Positions 35,918 to 45,660 are shown, counted from the first letter of the stretch. The stretch: DNA of 64,000 nucleotides from Methyloversatilis sp. XJ19-49 (GCF_024580145.1 NZ_JANINI010000001.1:129550-193549); one strand, 5' to 3'. A program made the numbers and translations. The notes: a model not told the origin generated them from the letters alone.

Positions 35918-38167
35918 TTGAGCGACACCCTGTTCGAACCCGACATCGATGACGTGCCGATCGACGCGCATGCGTCGCAGGCCTATCTGACCTATGCCAT
36001 GTCGGTCGTCACCTCGCGCGCGCTGCCGGGGCTGGAAGACGGCATGAAGCCGGTGCAGCGGCGCATCCTGTTCGCGATGGATGGCTTCGCGCGGCCCGAT
36101 GCGGCGCACAAGAAGTCGGCGCGCGTGGTGGGCGACGTGATCGGCAAGTACCATCCGCACGGCGACTCGTCGGTGTACGAGGCCATGGTGCGTCTGGCGC
36201 AGCCCTTCACGCTGCGCTATCCGCTGATCGACGGTCAGGGCAACTTCGGTTCGATGGACGGCGACAACGCCGCCGCGATGCGTTACACCGAGTGCCGGCT
36301 GACCGCCTTTGCGCGCCACGTGCTGCTGTCGGAACTGAACGCGGGCGTCATCGACTTCCAGCCGAATTACGACGGCACGCAGCAGGAACCGGCGCTGCTT
36401 CCGGCGCGCCTGCCGGTGGTGCTGGCCAATGGGGCCTCCGGCATTGCGGTCGGCATGGCGTGCGAGATTCCGCCGCACAACCTGCGCGAAATCGGCGAAG
36501 CGACCTGCCGTCTGCTGGTCGACCCGCGCATGCCGGACGACGACCTCATCGACTGCTTTCAGGGGCCGGACTTTCCGAATGGCGCGACGCTCATTTCGTC
36601 GCGCGAGAGCATCGTCGCCGCCTACAAGGAAGGGCGCGGCTCGTTCCGCATGCGCGCCAATTACGAAGTCGAGGCGCTGGCGCGCGGCCAGTGGCAGATC
36701 GTCGTCACGGCACTGCCGCCCGGTGTCAGCACCGGCGCCATCCTGACCCGCATCGACGATCTCGCGAACCCCAGGCCCAAGGGCGACAAGAAGAAGATCA
36801 GCGACGACCAGGCGCGCACGAAAACACTGGCCACCTCGCTGATCGACTCGGTGCGCGACGAATCCGATGCGCGCCATCCGGTGCGACTGGTGATCGAACC
36901 GAAGTCGCGCGCGGTGAGCCAGGAGGATCTGCTGGCTTTCCTGTTCGCCTATACCGACCTCGAATGCAACACCAGTCTGAACCTGACGCTGCTGGACACG
37001 CGCCGCCGGCCCGGCCAGATCGGCCTGCCGGCGGTGCTGCGCCAATGGTGCGACTACCGGCTCGCCGCGGTGTCGCGCCGGCTGACCCAGCGCATCGCCG
37101 ACATCGACGAGCGCATGCACATTCTCGATGGTCGGCTGGCCATCCTGCTCGACATCGACCGCGCGATCGCCATCATTCGTGCCGCCGACGATCCGAAGGC
37201 CGACCTGATGGCCGGTTTCGGCATCACCGAGCGGCAGGCCGAGGACGTGCTGGAAATCCGCCTGCGTCAGCTGGCGAAGCTTGAAGCGATCAAACTGCAG
37301 GCGGAGCGCGACGCGCTCGATGCCGAACGCACCGGCCTGCTGGGCATCCTGGGCAGCGACACGGCACTGCGCCGCTTCGTGCGCGACGAGGTGAAGGCCG
37401 ATGTCGAACGCTTCGGCGACGAGCGGCGCACCCGGGTGAATGCCGATGTGCAGGCGACGCGCGCGCGCGAGGTGCCGCAGATCGACGAGGCGGTCACCGT
37501 CATCGTGTCGCGCGGCGGTTTCGGCCGCCTGCGTTCCGGTCACGACGTCGATGAGGCCGCGCTCACCTGGAAGGCCGGTGACGGTCCGCTGGCGGTGCTG
37601 AAGTGCCGCACCGTGTGGCCGGTCATCCTGCTTGACGCCGACGGCCGCAGCTACACGATCAAGCCGACCGACCTGCCCAGCGGCAAGGGCGACGGCGTGC
37701 CGGTGTCTTCGCTGGCCGATCTGGCCGGCAAGAAGCTGGTCGCGGTGCTGACCGGCGAGCCCGGCTGTCGCTACCTTGTCGCATCGGACGGCGGCTACGG
37801 ATTCGTCTGCACCATCGAAGACATGGTGAGCCGCAACCGCGCCGGCAAGGCCTTCCTGAATACCGACGGCACGCTGGCATTGCCGCCGCTGCGGCTGCAG
37901 CCGGACGACGCCTGGGTCGTGGCGATGTCGGGCGATCGCCTGCTGGTGTTCCCGCTCGACGAAATGAAGACACTGTCCGGCGGCAAGGGCGTGAAGATCA
38001 TGACGCTGCCCGAAGGCGAATCGCTGGCCATGCTGGATCTGTTCCGCGGCCGGCTCGTGCTGAATGTGCCTGGCTCGCGCGGGCGCCCGAAGGCGCTGAC
38101 ACTGGACGAAGCTGCGCTGATGGCGTGGCGCGGCGTGCGCGCCACCAAGGGGAAGAAGCTGGCCTGA
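35918..38167 (+). CDS. parC: DNA topoisomerase IV subunit A, TTG start
   Basis: A 749-residue breakage-reunion subunit: [40 protein letters not shown] (quinolone region), the catalytic Tyr in [11 protein letters not shown], the GyrA-box-type pinwheel C-terminal domain (about 500-740, degenerate blades). It cuts and rejoins DNA with ParE. The TTG at 35918 is preceded by TGGAGT and matches the family start MSDTLFEPD. The 144-base gap from parE is largely the palindrome above. Confidence 0.96.
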   Translation: MSDTLFEPDIDDVPIDAHASQAYLTYAMSVVTSRALPGLEDGMKPVQRRILFAMDGFARPDAAHKKSARVVGDVIGKYHPHGDSSVYEAMVRLAQPFTLRYPLIDGQGNFGSMDGDNAAAMRYTECRLTAFARHVLLSELNAGVIDFQPNYDGTQQEPALLPARLPVVLANGASGIAVGMACEIPPHNLREIGEATCRLLVDPRMPDDDLIDCFQGPDFPNGATLISSRESIVAAYKEGRGSFRMRANYEVEALARGQWQIVVTALPPGVSTGAILTRIDDLANPRPKGDKKKISDDQARTKTLATSLIDSVRDESDARHPVRLVIEPKSRAVSQEDLLAFLFAYTDLECNTSLNLTLLDTRRRPGQIGLPAVLRQWCDYRLAAVSRRLTQRIADIDERMHILDGRLAILLDIDRAIAIIRAADDPKADLMAGFGITERQAEDVLEIRLRQLAKLEAIKLQAERDALDAERTGLLGILGSDTALRRFVRDEVKADVERFGDERRTRVNADVQATRAREVPQIDEAVTVIVSRGGFGRLRSGHDVDEAALTWKAGDGPLAVLKCRTVWPVILLDADGRSYTIKPTDLPSGKGDGVPVSSLADLAGKKLVAVLTGEPGCRYLVASDGGYGFVCTIEDMVSRNRAGKAFLNTDGTLALPPLRLQPDDAWVVAMSGDRLLVFPLDEMKTLSGGKGVKIMTLPEGESLAMLDLFRGRLVLNVPGSRGRPKALTLDEAALMAWRGVRATKGKKLA

Positions 38168-38179
38168 TCTCCGATCCGA

Positions 38180-39049
38180 TCACCGGCCCGGCAGGCGCAT
38201 CAGCGCCTCGCCGGTCCGGATTCGTCGGCCGATGACCGTCAGCGGGTGCAGCGCCATCGACGACGGCGCCAGCACGATGATGGTCGAACCGTGCTGGAAC
38301 CAGCCCATTTCGTCACCCTTGCGCAGCGTGGCGTCGCAGTCAAGCCGGTGCGGGCCGCGATAGCCGGCGTGCAGCAGCAAGTCGAGGCAGTGCAGTCGCA
38401 GGCTGGCCACCAGGATGGCCGCGACCGGCACCAGCAGGACAGGCGTGCCATCGGCCAGCGCGGTGGTGATCGCCGCGCGCTCGTTGCGACAGTACAGCTT
38501 GTCCACCCGCGCGAGCGCCGGCGGATTGACGTTCCAGGTGTCGCCCGGAAAGTAGGTCACGTGCGTCACCCGGCAATCGTGCGGCGCATGGAAGCGGTGA
38601 TACATTGATGCCGTGATGCGCACGGTGGCGTAGCAGCCGTCGCGAAACCGCGCCGCCAGCGCGGCGTCGCCCAGCAGCTCTTCCAGCGTGTAGTGCAGGC
38701 CCTTGGCCTGCAGCAGCGTCTCGCCATCGATCCGGCCGCAGGCCACGACGATGCCGTCGCACGGACTGACCAGCGTGAGCGGATCGGCATCGACCGGCCG
38801 CGCGCCGGCGCGCAACTCGCGCACGAAACAGTCATGCAGGCTGACAAAGCGCGTCTTTTTCGCTTCCGACAGATCGACGTCACCGAACAGCCGCCACAGC
38901 GCGATCGACATGTCGCGCACCAGGGGCTGCTCGATCCGGCTGAACCAGCCGGCGAAGCGGGTCAGGGCGGCGCGCGGCACGCGGTTGGTCAGCGCGAAGT
39001 TCAGCGCGTCACGCAGCCGCCGGCGGGCCGGCAGATTGGCGTCATTCAT
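38180..39049 (-). CDS. psd: phosphatidylserine decarboxylase proenzyme
   Basis: A 289-residue decarboxylase of the inner membrane that makes phosphatidylethanolamine. It has LVSPCDGIVVACGRI, YHRFHAPHDCRVTHV (catalytic His region), NERAAI and the self-cleavage site FQHGSTIIV, where the Ser becomes the pyruvoyl group (E. coli has LGST). It reads away from the aminotransferase gene, with only 35 bases between the two starts. Confidence 0.95.
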   Translation of the reverse strand: MNDANLPARRRLRDALNFALTNRVPRAALTRFAGWFSRIEQPLVRDMSIALWRLFGDVDLSEAKKTRFVSLHDCFVRELRAGARPVDADPLTLVSPCDGIVVACGRIDGETLLQAKGLHYTLEELLGDAALAARFRDGCYATVRITASMYHRFHAPHDCRVTHVTYFPGDTWNVNPPALARVDKLYCRNERAAITTALADGTPVLLVPVAAILVASLRLHCLDLLLHAGYRGPHRLDCDATLRKGDEMGWFQHGSTIIVLAPSSMALHPLTVIGRRIRTGEALMRLPGR

Positions 39050-39084
39050 GTTGCCGTAACCTCGCGCTGATATTTCCGTGAGGC

Positions 39085-40746
39085 ATGACTGAAGCCCTCC
39101 CTTTCTATGTCGCCGGCGCCGCTGCGCTGCTGGCGCTGCTGCCGCGCGTCAAGCGCCGGCTCGAACTGTCGCGCGCCAAGCACCGCTCGCTCGCCGGCCA
39201 TTCCAAAATGTCGCGTCGGGTGGCCAGGCTGCTGCCTTTCTACGAATTCGACGCGGCTGACGTGTTCGCGGCAGACGACGCGCCGCCCGCTGTGGTCGAA
39301 CAGCGCCGTCTCGCCTTCGAACGTCTTGCCGCGCTGTACCGCGAGCGCTACCCGAAGACGCGCGCGCTGACGGCAGAGGTGCAGCCCATGCTGTCCGACC
39401 TGCAATTCACCAGCGCCTACCGCGTGCCGTTCCAGTTCAGCCGCCATGTGCGCGAGCATCTGAAAGCCGGCAGCTTTGTCGCATCGTCGTCCGGCGTCAC
39501 CGTGACCGACCTCGACGGCAACGTCGCCTACGACCTGACCGGCTCGTACGGCGTCAATGTGTTCGGCTACGACTTCTACAAGGGCTGCATGGCGCGCGGC
39601 AACGCACAGGTCGAAGCCCTCGGACCGGTGCTCGGCAGTTTTCACCCGCTGCTCGCCGACAACGTGAAACGGCTGTGCGCGATATCCGGGCTCGATGAAG
39701 TGTCGTTCCACATGTCCGGCACCGAAGCGGTCATGCAGGCGGTACGTCTGGCGCGCTATCACACGCGGCGCAGCCATCTGGTGCGCTTCTGCGGCGCCTA
39801 CCACGGCTGGTGGGGCGACGTGCAGCCGGGCGTCGGCAATCCGGTCGCAGCCGAACACACCTACACGCTGAAGGACATGCACGCCGATACGCTGCATGTG
39901 CTGCGCACCCGGCGCGACATTGCCTGCGTGCTGGTGAATCCGCTGCAGGCCCTGCACCCGAACGCCGGTGCGCCCGGCGACTCGTCGCTGGTCGATGGCG
40001 GCCGGCGCGCTCATTTCGATCGCGCCGCCTACGCCGACTGGCTGCGCCAGCTGCGCGAGGTGTGCACGGCGCGCGGCATCGTGCTGATCTTCGACGAGGT
40101 ATTCGTCGGCTTTCGGCTCGCGCCCGGCGGCGCACAGGAATATTTCGGCGTGCGCGCCGACATGGTCACCTACGGCAAGACACTGGGTGGTGGCTACCCG
40201 GTCGGGGTGGTGTGCGGCAAGGCGGCGCTGATGCGCCGCTACCGCGATGACCGGCCGGCCGACATCTGCTTCGCGCGCGGTACCTTCAATTCGCATCCGC
40301 ACGTGATGGCTGCGATGAACGAGTTCCTGCGGGCGCTCGATGCGCCCGAAATCGCGGCGCTGTACGACGGCCTCGATGAGCGCTGGAACGCGCGCGCCGA
40401 AAAGCTGAACATGCTGCTGGCCGAAGCGGATCTGCCGGTGCGGGTGGTGAACCTGTCGTCGATCTGGACCGTGACCTATAGCGTGCCGTCGCGCTACAAC
40501 TGGATGCTGCAGTACTACCTGCGTGCCGAAGGTCTGGCGCTGAGCTGGGTCGGCACCGGCCGGCTCATCTTCAGCCTGAATTACGGAGAGGCCGAATTCG
40601 ATGCCGTCTGCGAACGCTTCGTCGCCGCCGCGCGGCGCATGCAGGCCGATGGCTGGTGGTGGGTGCCGGAAGGCGCGAGCAACAAGCAGGTCAAGCGCCG
40701 CATCCTGCGGGAAATGCTGGCGGAGCGGTTTGCGCAGCGCGGTTGA
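39085..40746 (+). CDS. class III aminotransferase (glutamate-1-semialdehyde aminomutase-like)
   Basis: A 553-residue PLP enzyme with an N-terminal hydrophobic segment (residues about 5-22) and about 100 extra residues before the aminotransferase fold. Core motifs: MSGTEAVMQAVRLARYHTRR, FCGAYHGWWGD, LIFDEVFVGFRLAPGG and the PLP lysine in MVTYGKTLGGGYPVG. It is too long for HemL, which is normally about 430 residues without the extension. Such extended forms occur in biosynthetic clusters; the substrate is unknown. It is divergent from psd with a 35-base gap, so expression may be linked. Confidence 0.85.
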   Translation: MTEALPFYVAGAAALLALLPRVKRRLELSRAKHRSLAGHSKMSRRVARLLPFYEFDAADVFAADDAPPAVVEQRRLAFERLAALYRERYPKTRALTAEVQPMLSDLQFTSAYRVPFQFSRHVREHLKAGSFVASSSGVTVTDLDGNVAYDLTGSYGVNVFGYDFYKGCMARGNAQVEALGPVLGSFHPLLADNVKRLCAISGLDEVSFHMSGTEAVMQAVRLARYHTRRSHLVRFCGAYHGWWGDVQPGVGNPVAAEHTYTLKDMHADTLHVLRTRRDIACVLVNPLQALHPNAGAPGDSSLVDGGRRAHFDRAAYADWLRQLREVCTARGIVLIFDEVFVGFRLAPGGAQEYFGVRADMVTYGKTLGGGYPVGVVCGKAALMRRYRDDRPADICFARGTFNSHPHVMAAMNEFLRALDAPEIAALYDGLDERWNARAEKLNMLLAEADLPVRVVNLSSIWTVTYSVPSRYNWMLQYYLRAEGLALSWVGTGRLIFSLNYGEAEFDAVCERFVAAARRMQADGWWWVPEGASNKQVKRRILREMLAERFAQRG

Positions 40747-41070
40747 ACGCATGGCTGAACAAGCCGGGGCGAGGGTGGAGCAGGGCGTCAGGCGAGCAGC
40801 GCTTGCCGCCCGGAGTCCCCGCTGATCATGCGGGGCTGAATTTGTGGGAGCGGCGTCCCCGCCGCGATCGATACGCTGCAAAGAAATTATCGAAGCACTG
40901 ATCGCAGCGAGGGCGGCGCGGGGAGTTCGGCGAAAGACGCCTTCCTCACGCAAGGTCGGCTGCCCATACGTAGTCTGCATCGGTTCACTGAGCCGACAGC
41001 GGTTGCGCTCGCGGATGCGGTCTGACCTGATCCGCGGTGGGAGCGGCGTCCTCGCCGCGAAGGTCATGCT
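40747..41070. repeat. gene-free stretch with two REP-like units
   Basis: No gene found. It holds a small hairpin (CCCCGC at 40817-40822 with GCGGGG at 40830-40835) and two copies of a REP-like unit beginning GTGGGAGCGGCGTCC, at about 40844-40867 and 41037-41060. Each unit folds on itself (GCGGCG with CGCCGC). The same family appears in the large inverted repeat at 54958-55066, and the sequence resembles known Pseudomonas REP elements. Confidence 0.75.
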
Positions 41071-41685
41071 TCAGGCTTGAGCCGAATGCTGTGCGTGGCG
41101 CGGATCGATCAGCTCGCCACGCAGCAGATACAGCGGGGCGCGGTAGTACAGCTTCACGTCGTGGAAGGGGTCGGTGATGATCTTCGTCATCCACACCAGT
41201 CCGGTCTGTACATCGCGGATGAAGAACAGATGCACGGTGCGGAACAGCAGACCACCGACGCCCACCGCAAGCCAGATCAGCGACGTGTTGTGCACGAAGC
41301 CGCGCGCATCGGCATGCGGCTCGAGAAGACCGAACAGCGCCGGATCGACGTACAGCACGACCGGTGACAGCGCCCAGACGCCCATCAGCACGATCTTGCG
41401 TTGCAGGTTGTAGCCGACCTTGATGTCTTCCTTGAACTCGTGGGTCGCCTGGTTGACGTGGTCGTAACCCTTGGGCTCGAAGAAGAAGTGGCCGGACTGG
41501 CGTGACACCATGGCGACGCCCCAGCTGAGCAGCGCCGCGGCGGCCGGATCGACGAACAGCATTGCGTAGGCCGCGAGAAAACTGAGCGCGCTGATCAGGT
41601 GCAGGCTCTGGTTGATGCGGCTGTGGTGGTAGTAGCGGTGGTCATCCCAACGCTGGACATGCAGGGCCTTCAGAAATTCGTTCAT
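41071..41685 (-). CDS. multi-pass membrane protein of unknown function, His-rich
   Basis: A 204-residue protein with about four hydrophobic segments (roughly 28-45, 50-65, 100-117, 133-152). Histidine motifs lie near membrane boundaries: DDHRYYHHSRINQSLHLISA near the N-terminus and SGHFFFEPKGYDHVNQ. The H..N..LH plus GHFF..P pattern recalls the Mpo1/DUF962 group of metal-dependent fatty-acid oxygenases, but the match is weak. GGAGG sits 6 bases before the ATG, inside a long inverted repeat (41683-41731). It lies downstream of rluF on the same strand and may be read from that transcript. Confidence 0.8.
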   Translation of the reverse strand: MNEFLKALHVQRWDDHRYYHHSRINQSLHLISALSFLAAYAMLFVDPAAAALLSWGVAMVSRQSGHFFFEPKGYDHVNQATHEFKEDIKVGYNLQRKIVLMGVWALSPVVLYVDPALFGLLEPHADARGFVHNTSLIWLAVGVGGLLFRTVHLFFIRDVQTGLVWMTKIITDPFHDVKLYYRAPLYLLRGELIDPRHAQHSAQA

Positions 41686-41731
41686 GTAACGCCTCCGTAG
41701 TGTGTGCAGACTACGAAGGAGGCGTTACATG
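41683..41731 (-). promoter_or_regulatory. inverted repeat covering the ribosome binding site and start codon
   Basis: Left arm 41683-41701 and right arm 41710-41731 pair over 14 bases, then a 3-base bulge (41715-41717), then 5 more bases, closing an 8-base loop. On the minus-strand mRNA this hairpin buries both the GGAGG and the AUG of the membrane protein gene. It could act as a translational switch or as an operator palindrome. Confidence 0.75.
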
Positions 41732-41774
41732 AAGAATGCAAATTTTCTACATCTTGGTGACAGTGTGTAGCGGT

Positions 41775-43619
41775 TCAGAAGGCTTCGTCCGGTCGCAGGT
41801 AGCGCCACTTGCCGACCGGCAGGTCGGCGAGCGGGATACGGCCGATGCGCACGCGCTTGAGTGCGACCACTTCGAGGCCGACCGCGTCGCACATGCGGCG
41901 GATCTGCCGCTTCTTGCCCTCACGCAGCACGAAACGCATCTGCTCCTCGTTCTGCCAGCTCACCTTGGCAGGTTTGAGCGGCTGGTCGTCCAGTTCTAGG
42001 CCGTGATTCAGCAACGCCAGCGATTCGGCCGGAAAGACTTCCGACAGCGGGCCGTTGCCGAACGACTTCGTCGCCCGCACGCGCACCAGGTATTCCTTTT
42101 CGATCGTCGAATCCTCGCCGATCAGTACGCGGGCGACGCGACCGTCCTGCGTCAGCACCAGCAGACCGTGCGAATCGATGTCCAGCCGGCCGGCCGGCGC
42201 CAGACCGCGCAAATGGTTGCGATTGAAGGTCTGCCCTGACTTGTCGCCCATCCACTGGTTTTCCGGCACGAAAAGCACACTGGCCGGCTCGTGGCCGTCT
42301 TCAGCCTGGCCGCTGACGAAACCGACCGGCTTGTGCATCAGCACGGTGACGCGCAGCGCCTGGTCGGCGCGCGCTTCCTTGTTCACCTCGACTTTCTGGT
42401 GCGACAGCACGCGCTGGCCGAGCACGGCGACTTCGCCATCGACCGTCACCCAGCCGCGCACGATCCAGTCATCCGCTTCCCGACGCGACGCCGCGCCCCG
42501 ATCCGCCAGCCAGCGCGACACGCGGATGCCGTCCTTCGGGTGGTCGTCGCCTTCTTCGGCCGGCACGGCCTTCACGCGACCTTTCTTGTCCATGTCGCGC
42601 TCTTCCCACGGCTTGGCCGGACGCAGTGGCGCGGCGGCGGGCTTGGCGCTGCGCGCCCGCTCGCTGCCCTCGGCACGCGGCGGACGGCTGTCGCGTTCGG
42701 GGCGCGGTGTCCACGGGCGCTTCGGCGCGTCGTCGGCATTGGGGGGGCGGGCCGGGCGCTCGCCACGATCACTACGTGGCGGACGATCGGCGAAATTGCC
42801 GCGCGGCGCGCGCTCGCTGCCTTCGGCACGCGGCGGACGGCTGTCGCGCTCGGGACGCGGTGTCCACGGACGCTTCGGGGCGTCGTCGGCACCGGGCGCA
42901 CGGGCAGGCCGCTCGCCGCGATCGGTGCGCGGCGGACGATCGGCGAAATTGCCGCGCGGCGCGCGTTCGCCGCCTTCGGCACGTGGCGGACGGCTGTCGC
43001 GTTCGGGGCGCGGTGTCCATGGGCGCTTCTGCGCGTCGTCGGCACCGGGCGCGCGGGCAGGGCGCTCGCCCCGATCGGTGCGTGGCGGACGATCGGCAAA
43101 GTTGCCGCGCGGCGCGCGTTCGCCACCTTCGGCACGCGGCGGACGGCTGTCGCGCTCGGGACGCGGCGTCCACGGGCGCTTCTGCGCGTCGTCGGCACCG
43201 GGCGCACGTGCAGGGCGCTCACCGCGATCGCTCCGTGGCGGACGATCGGCGAAGTTGCCGCGCGGCGCGCGTTCGCCACCTTCGGCACGCGGCGGACGGC
43301 TGTCGCGTTCGGGGCGCGGTGTCCATGGGCGCTTCGGCGCGTCGGCGGCACCGGGCGCGCGGGCAGGGCGCTCGCCACGTTCGGTGCGCGGCGGGCGATC
43401 GGAAAAATCCTTGCGGGGTGGCCGGTCACCCATGTCGCGGCGCGGCGCGCCGTCGCGGCCGCGCGGCGTCTTGGCGGCAGGCGCGACCTGGGTGGTATTG
43501 CGGCTCAATGTACGGGACTTGGCGGTGCTGTTGCGCACCGGCTTGCGGGCCGGATCGCGGTCCGAGGCAGTCGGGCTGTCGGATTTGCTCGGCAAACCGA
43601 GTTTCGGACGAGTGGTCAT
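41775..43619 (-). CDS. rluF: RluF-like 23S rRNA pseudouridine synthase with a repeat-rich N-terminal extension
   Basis: A 614-residue protein. Residues 1-70 are a basic lead-in. Residues 72-326 are five near-identical 51-residue repeats rich in Arg, Pro, Asp and Glu (core RPWTPRPERDSRPPRAEG). The enzyme part (about 370-614) has S4 (IRVSRWLADRGAASRREADD), catalytic GRLDIDSHGLLVLTQDG, and GKKRQIRRMCDAVGLEVVAL. RluF modifies U2604 of 23S rRNA; the family assignment within RsuA-type enzymes is by overall pattern. Normal RluF is about 290 residues, so half of this protein is extension. The start at 43619 gives MTTRPKLGLP. Confidence 0.9.
   Translation of the reverse strand: MTTRPKLGLPSKSDSPTASDRDPARKPVRNSTAKSRTLSRNTTQVAPAAKTPRGRDGAPRRDMGDRPPRKDFSDRPPRTERGERPARAPGAADAPKRPWTPRPERDSRPPRAEGGERAPRGNFADRPPRSDRGERPARAPGADDAQKRPWTPRPERDSRPPRAEGGERAPRGNFADRPPRTDRGERPARAPGADDAQKRPWTPRPERDSRPPRAEGGERAPRGNFADRPPRTDRGERPARAPGADDAPKRPWTPRPERDSRPPRAEGSERAPRGNFADRPPRSDRGERPARPPNADDAPKRPWTPRPERDSRPPRAEGSERARSAKPAAAPLRPAKPWEERDMDKKGRVKAVPAEEGDDHPKDGIRVSRWLADRGAASRREADDWIVRGWVTVDGEVAVLGQRVLSHQKVEVNKEARADQALRVTVLMHKPVGFVSGQAEDGHEPASVLFVPENQWMGDKSGQTFNRNHLRGLAPAGRLDIDSHGLLVLTQDGRVARVLIGEDSTIEKEYLVRVRATKSFGNGPLSEVFPAESLALLNHGLELDDQPLKPAKVSWQNEEQMRFVLREGKKRQIRRMCDAVGLEVVALKRVRIGRIPLADLPVGKWRYLRPDEAF
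42642..43406 (-). repeat. five tandem 153-bp repeats inside the RluF-like gene
   Basis: Five units of exactly 153 bases (51 codons), differing by a few substitutions each; the motif CGGACGGCTG recurs at 153-base steps (for example 42681 and 42834). The frame is kept throughout. The last unit degenerates at its end (ERARSAK). The regularity suggests recent unequal recombination, and copy number may differ between strains. Confidence 0.95.
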
Positions 43620-43660
43620 CGTGAAGTCAACAATCTGTGGACCGCACAGCATAGCGGGGA

Positions 43661-43689
43661 CTTGAAATGTCGGGGGGAAGTCTCAACCT
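43661..43689 (+). promoter_or_regulatory. possible heat-shock (sigma-32) promoter of htpG
   Basis: CTTGAAA (43661-43667) is an exact sigma-32 -35 consensus. After 14 bases comes CTCAACCT (43682-43689), a weak match to the CCCCATNT -10. The htpG start is 33 bases beyond it. Confidence 0.45.
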
Positions 43690-43722
43690 TCCGCGGTTGT
43701 CATTTCATCATACGGAGTCGCC

Positions 43723-45660
43723 ATGTCGGAAACCGCCACCGCCGCCCAGACCATGAATTTCCAGGCCGAAGTGAAGCAGCTGCTTCATCTGATGATCCAT
43801 TCGCTGTACAGCAACCGCGACATTTTCCTGCGCGAACTGGTCAGCAATGCGTCGGACGCCTGCGACAAGCTGCGTTTCGAAGCGATTGCGGATCCGGCCC
43901 TGCTCGAATCCGACTCCGACCTGAAGATCCGCGTCGCCTTCGACAAGGTCGCCCGCACCATTACGATCACCGACAACGGCATCGGCATGTCGCGCGACGA
44001 AGCGATTTCCCATCTCGGCACGATCGCCCGCAGCGGCACCAAGGAATTCTTTTCCAGCCTGACCGGCGACCAGAAGAAGGACGCCAACCTGATCGGCCAG
44101 TTCGGCGTCGGCTTCTACTCCGCCTTCATCGTCGCCGACACCGTCACGGTCACCACGCGCCGCGCCGGGCTGCCGACCACCGACGGCGTGCGCTGGTCGT
44201 GCTCGATGACCGGCGATACGGCGGGCGAATACACCGTCGAACAGATCGAGCGCGAGGCGCGCGGCACCGAAATCGTGCTGCACCTGCGCGAGGATCAGGA
44301 CGAACTGCTGTCCGGCTTCAAGCTCCGCCACATCATCCGCGAATACTCCGACCACATCCTGCAGCCGGTCGTGATGAAGAAGGAAGAGTGGAAAGAGGGC
44401 GAGCAGATCACGACCGACGAGGACGAAACGGTCAATCAGGCCAATGCGCTGTGGACCCGCTCGAAGTCGGACATCACCGACGAGCAGTACGATGAGTTCT
44501 ACAAGCACGTCAGCCACGACTTCCAGCCGCCGCTGGCCTGGTCGCACGCACGGGTCGAAGGACGGCACGAATACACCCAGCTGCTGTACATCCCGGCACG
44601 CGCGCCCTTCGACATGTGGGACCGCAAGACCAAGCACGGTCTGAAGCTCTACGTGCGCCGCGTGTTCATCATGGACGACGCCGACAAGCTGCTGCCGGGC
44701 TATCTGCGCTTCGTGCGTGGCGTGGTCGATTCGGCCGACCTGCCGCTGAACGTGTCGCGCGAAATCCTGCAGGAAGGGCGCGACATCGACACCATCCGCT
44801 CCGGCTGCACGAAGAAGATCCTGTCGGTGCTGGAAGACCTGGCCGAAAACGAAGATCCGGCGCAGAAGGAGAAATTCACCACCTTCTGGAAGGCCTTCGG
44901 CAATGTGTTCAAGGAAGGCGTGGGCGAAGACACGGCGAACCGCGAACGCGTCGCCAAGCTGCTGCGCTTTGCGTCAACACATCTCGATACCGACGAGCAG
45001 TCTGTGTCGCTGGCCGACTACCTATCGCGCATGAAGGACGGCCAGAGCAAGATCTACTACGTGACGGCCGAGTCGTTCAAGGCGGCAAAGAACAGCCCGC
45101 ACCTGGAAGTGTTCCGCAAGAAGGGCATCGAAGTGCTGCTGATGCACGAGCACATCGACGAGTGGGTGGTCGGCAACATGACCGAGTTCGAAGGTCGTCC
45201 GATGGTGTCGGTCGCCAAGGGCGGGCTGGATCTGGGCGCGATGGAAGACGAAGCCGAGAAGCAGGCGCGCGAGCGCGACGAGGGCGAATTCAAGCCGCTG
45301 GTCGAGCGCCTGCAGGCGACGCTGGCCGAACAGGTGAAGGAGGTGCGCATCACGCACCGCCTGACCGATTCGCCGGCCTGCCTGGTGTCGGACGAATTCG
45401 AGATCGGCGGCAATCTGGCTCGCATCCTGAAGTCGGCCGGTCGCGATGCGCCGGCGTCCAAGCCGACGCTCGAAATCAATCCGCAGCACCCGGTGGTGCA
45501 GCGGCTGCGCAACGAAGACGCGCATTTCGACGACTGGGCGGCGGTGCTGTTCGATCAGGCCCTGCTGGCCGAAGGCGGCGCACTGGAAGATCCGGCCACG
45601 TTCGTGCGCCGCATGAACCAGCTGATGCTGGCGATGAGCGGCGAACGCGCACCGGGCTGA
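43723..45660 (+). CDS. htpG: molecular chaperone HtpG (Hsp90)
   Basis: A 645-residue Hsp90. N-terminal GHKL ATPase motifs: [28 protein letters not shown] and [15 protein letters not shown]. The middle domain includes [20 protein letters not shown] and [14 protein letters not shown], and a C-terminal dimerisation domain closes the protein. It refolds and remodels client proteins in the cytoplasm. Length is normal for bacterial HtpG. A possible heat-shock promoter lies upstream and an intrinsic terminator downstream. Confidence 0.98.
   Translation: MSETATAAQTMNFQAEVKQLLHLMIHSLYSNRDIFLRELVSNASDACDKLRFEAIADPALLESDSDLKIRVAFDKVARTITITDNGIGMSRDEAISHLGTIARSGTKEFFSSLTGDQKKDANLIGQFGVGFYSAFIVADTVTVTTRRAGLPTTDGVRWSCSMTGDTAGEYTVEQIEREARGTEIVLHLREDQDELLSGFKLRHIIREYSDHILQPVVMKKEEWKEGEQITTDEDETVNQANALWTRSKSDITDEQYDEFYKHVSHDFQPPLAWSHARVEGRHEYTQLLYIPARAPFDMWDRKTKHGLKLYVRRVFIMDDADKLLPGYLRFVRGVVDSADLPLNVSREILQEGRDIDTIRSGCTKKILSVLEDLAENEDPAQKEKFTTFWKAFGNVFKEGVGEDTANRERVAKLLRFASTHLDTDEQSVSLADYLSRMKDGQSKIYYVTAESFKAAKNSPHLEVFRKKGIEVLLMHEHIDEWVVGNMTEFEGRPMVSVAKGGLDLGAMEDEAEKQARERDEGEFKPLVERLQATLAEQVKEVRITHRLTDSPACLVSDEFEIGGNLARILKSAGRDAPASKPTLEINPQHPVVQRLRNEDAHFDDWAAVLFDQALLAEGGALEDPATFVRRMNQLMLAMSGERAPG

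Noticed and set aside
35894-37543. 549-codon minus-strand ORF opposite parC
   Set aside because: Antisense shadow; parC motifs are clear on the plus strand.
39046-41067. 673-codon minus-strand ORF opposite the aminotransferase
   Set aside because: Antisense shadow of a high-GC gene; no domain, and the plus-strand frame has clear PLP-enzyme motifs.
41729-41770. 13-residue plus-strand ORF with GGAGG
   Set aside because: Its ribosome binding site and ATG are the mirror arm of the inverted repeat; no evidence it is translated.
42642-43406. CRISPR-like array
   Set aside because: The 153-base units are adjacent coding repeats without spacers.
42055-44495. Long plus-strand ORFs over the RluF repeats and htpG start
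   Set aside because: They mirror the repetitive, high-GC reading of the minus-strand gene; htpG is in a different frame.
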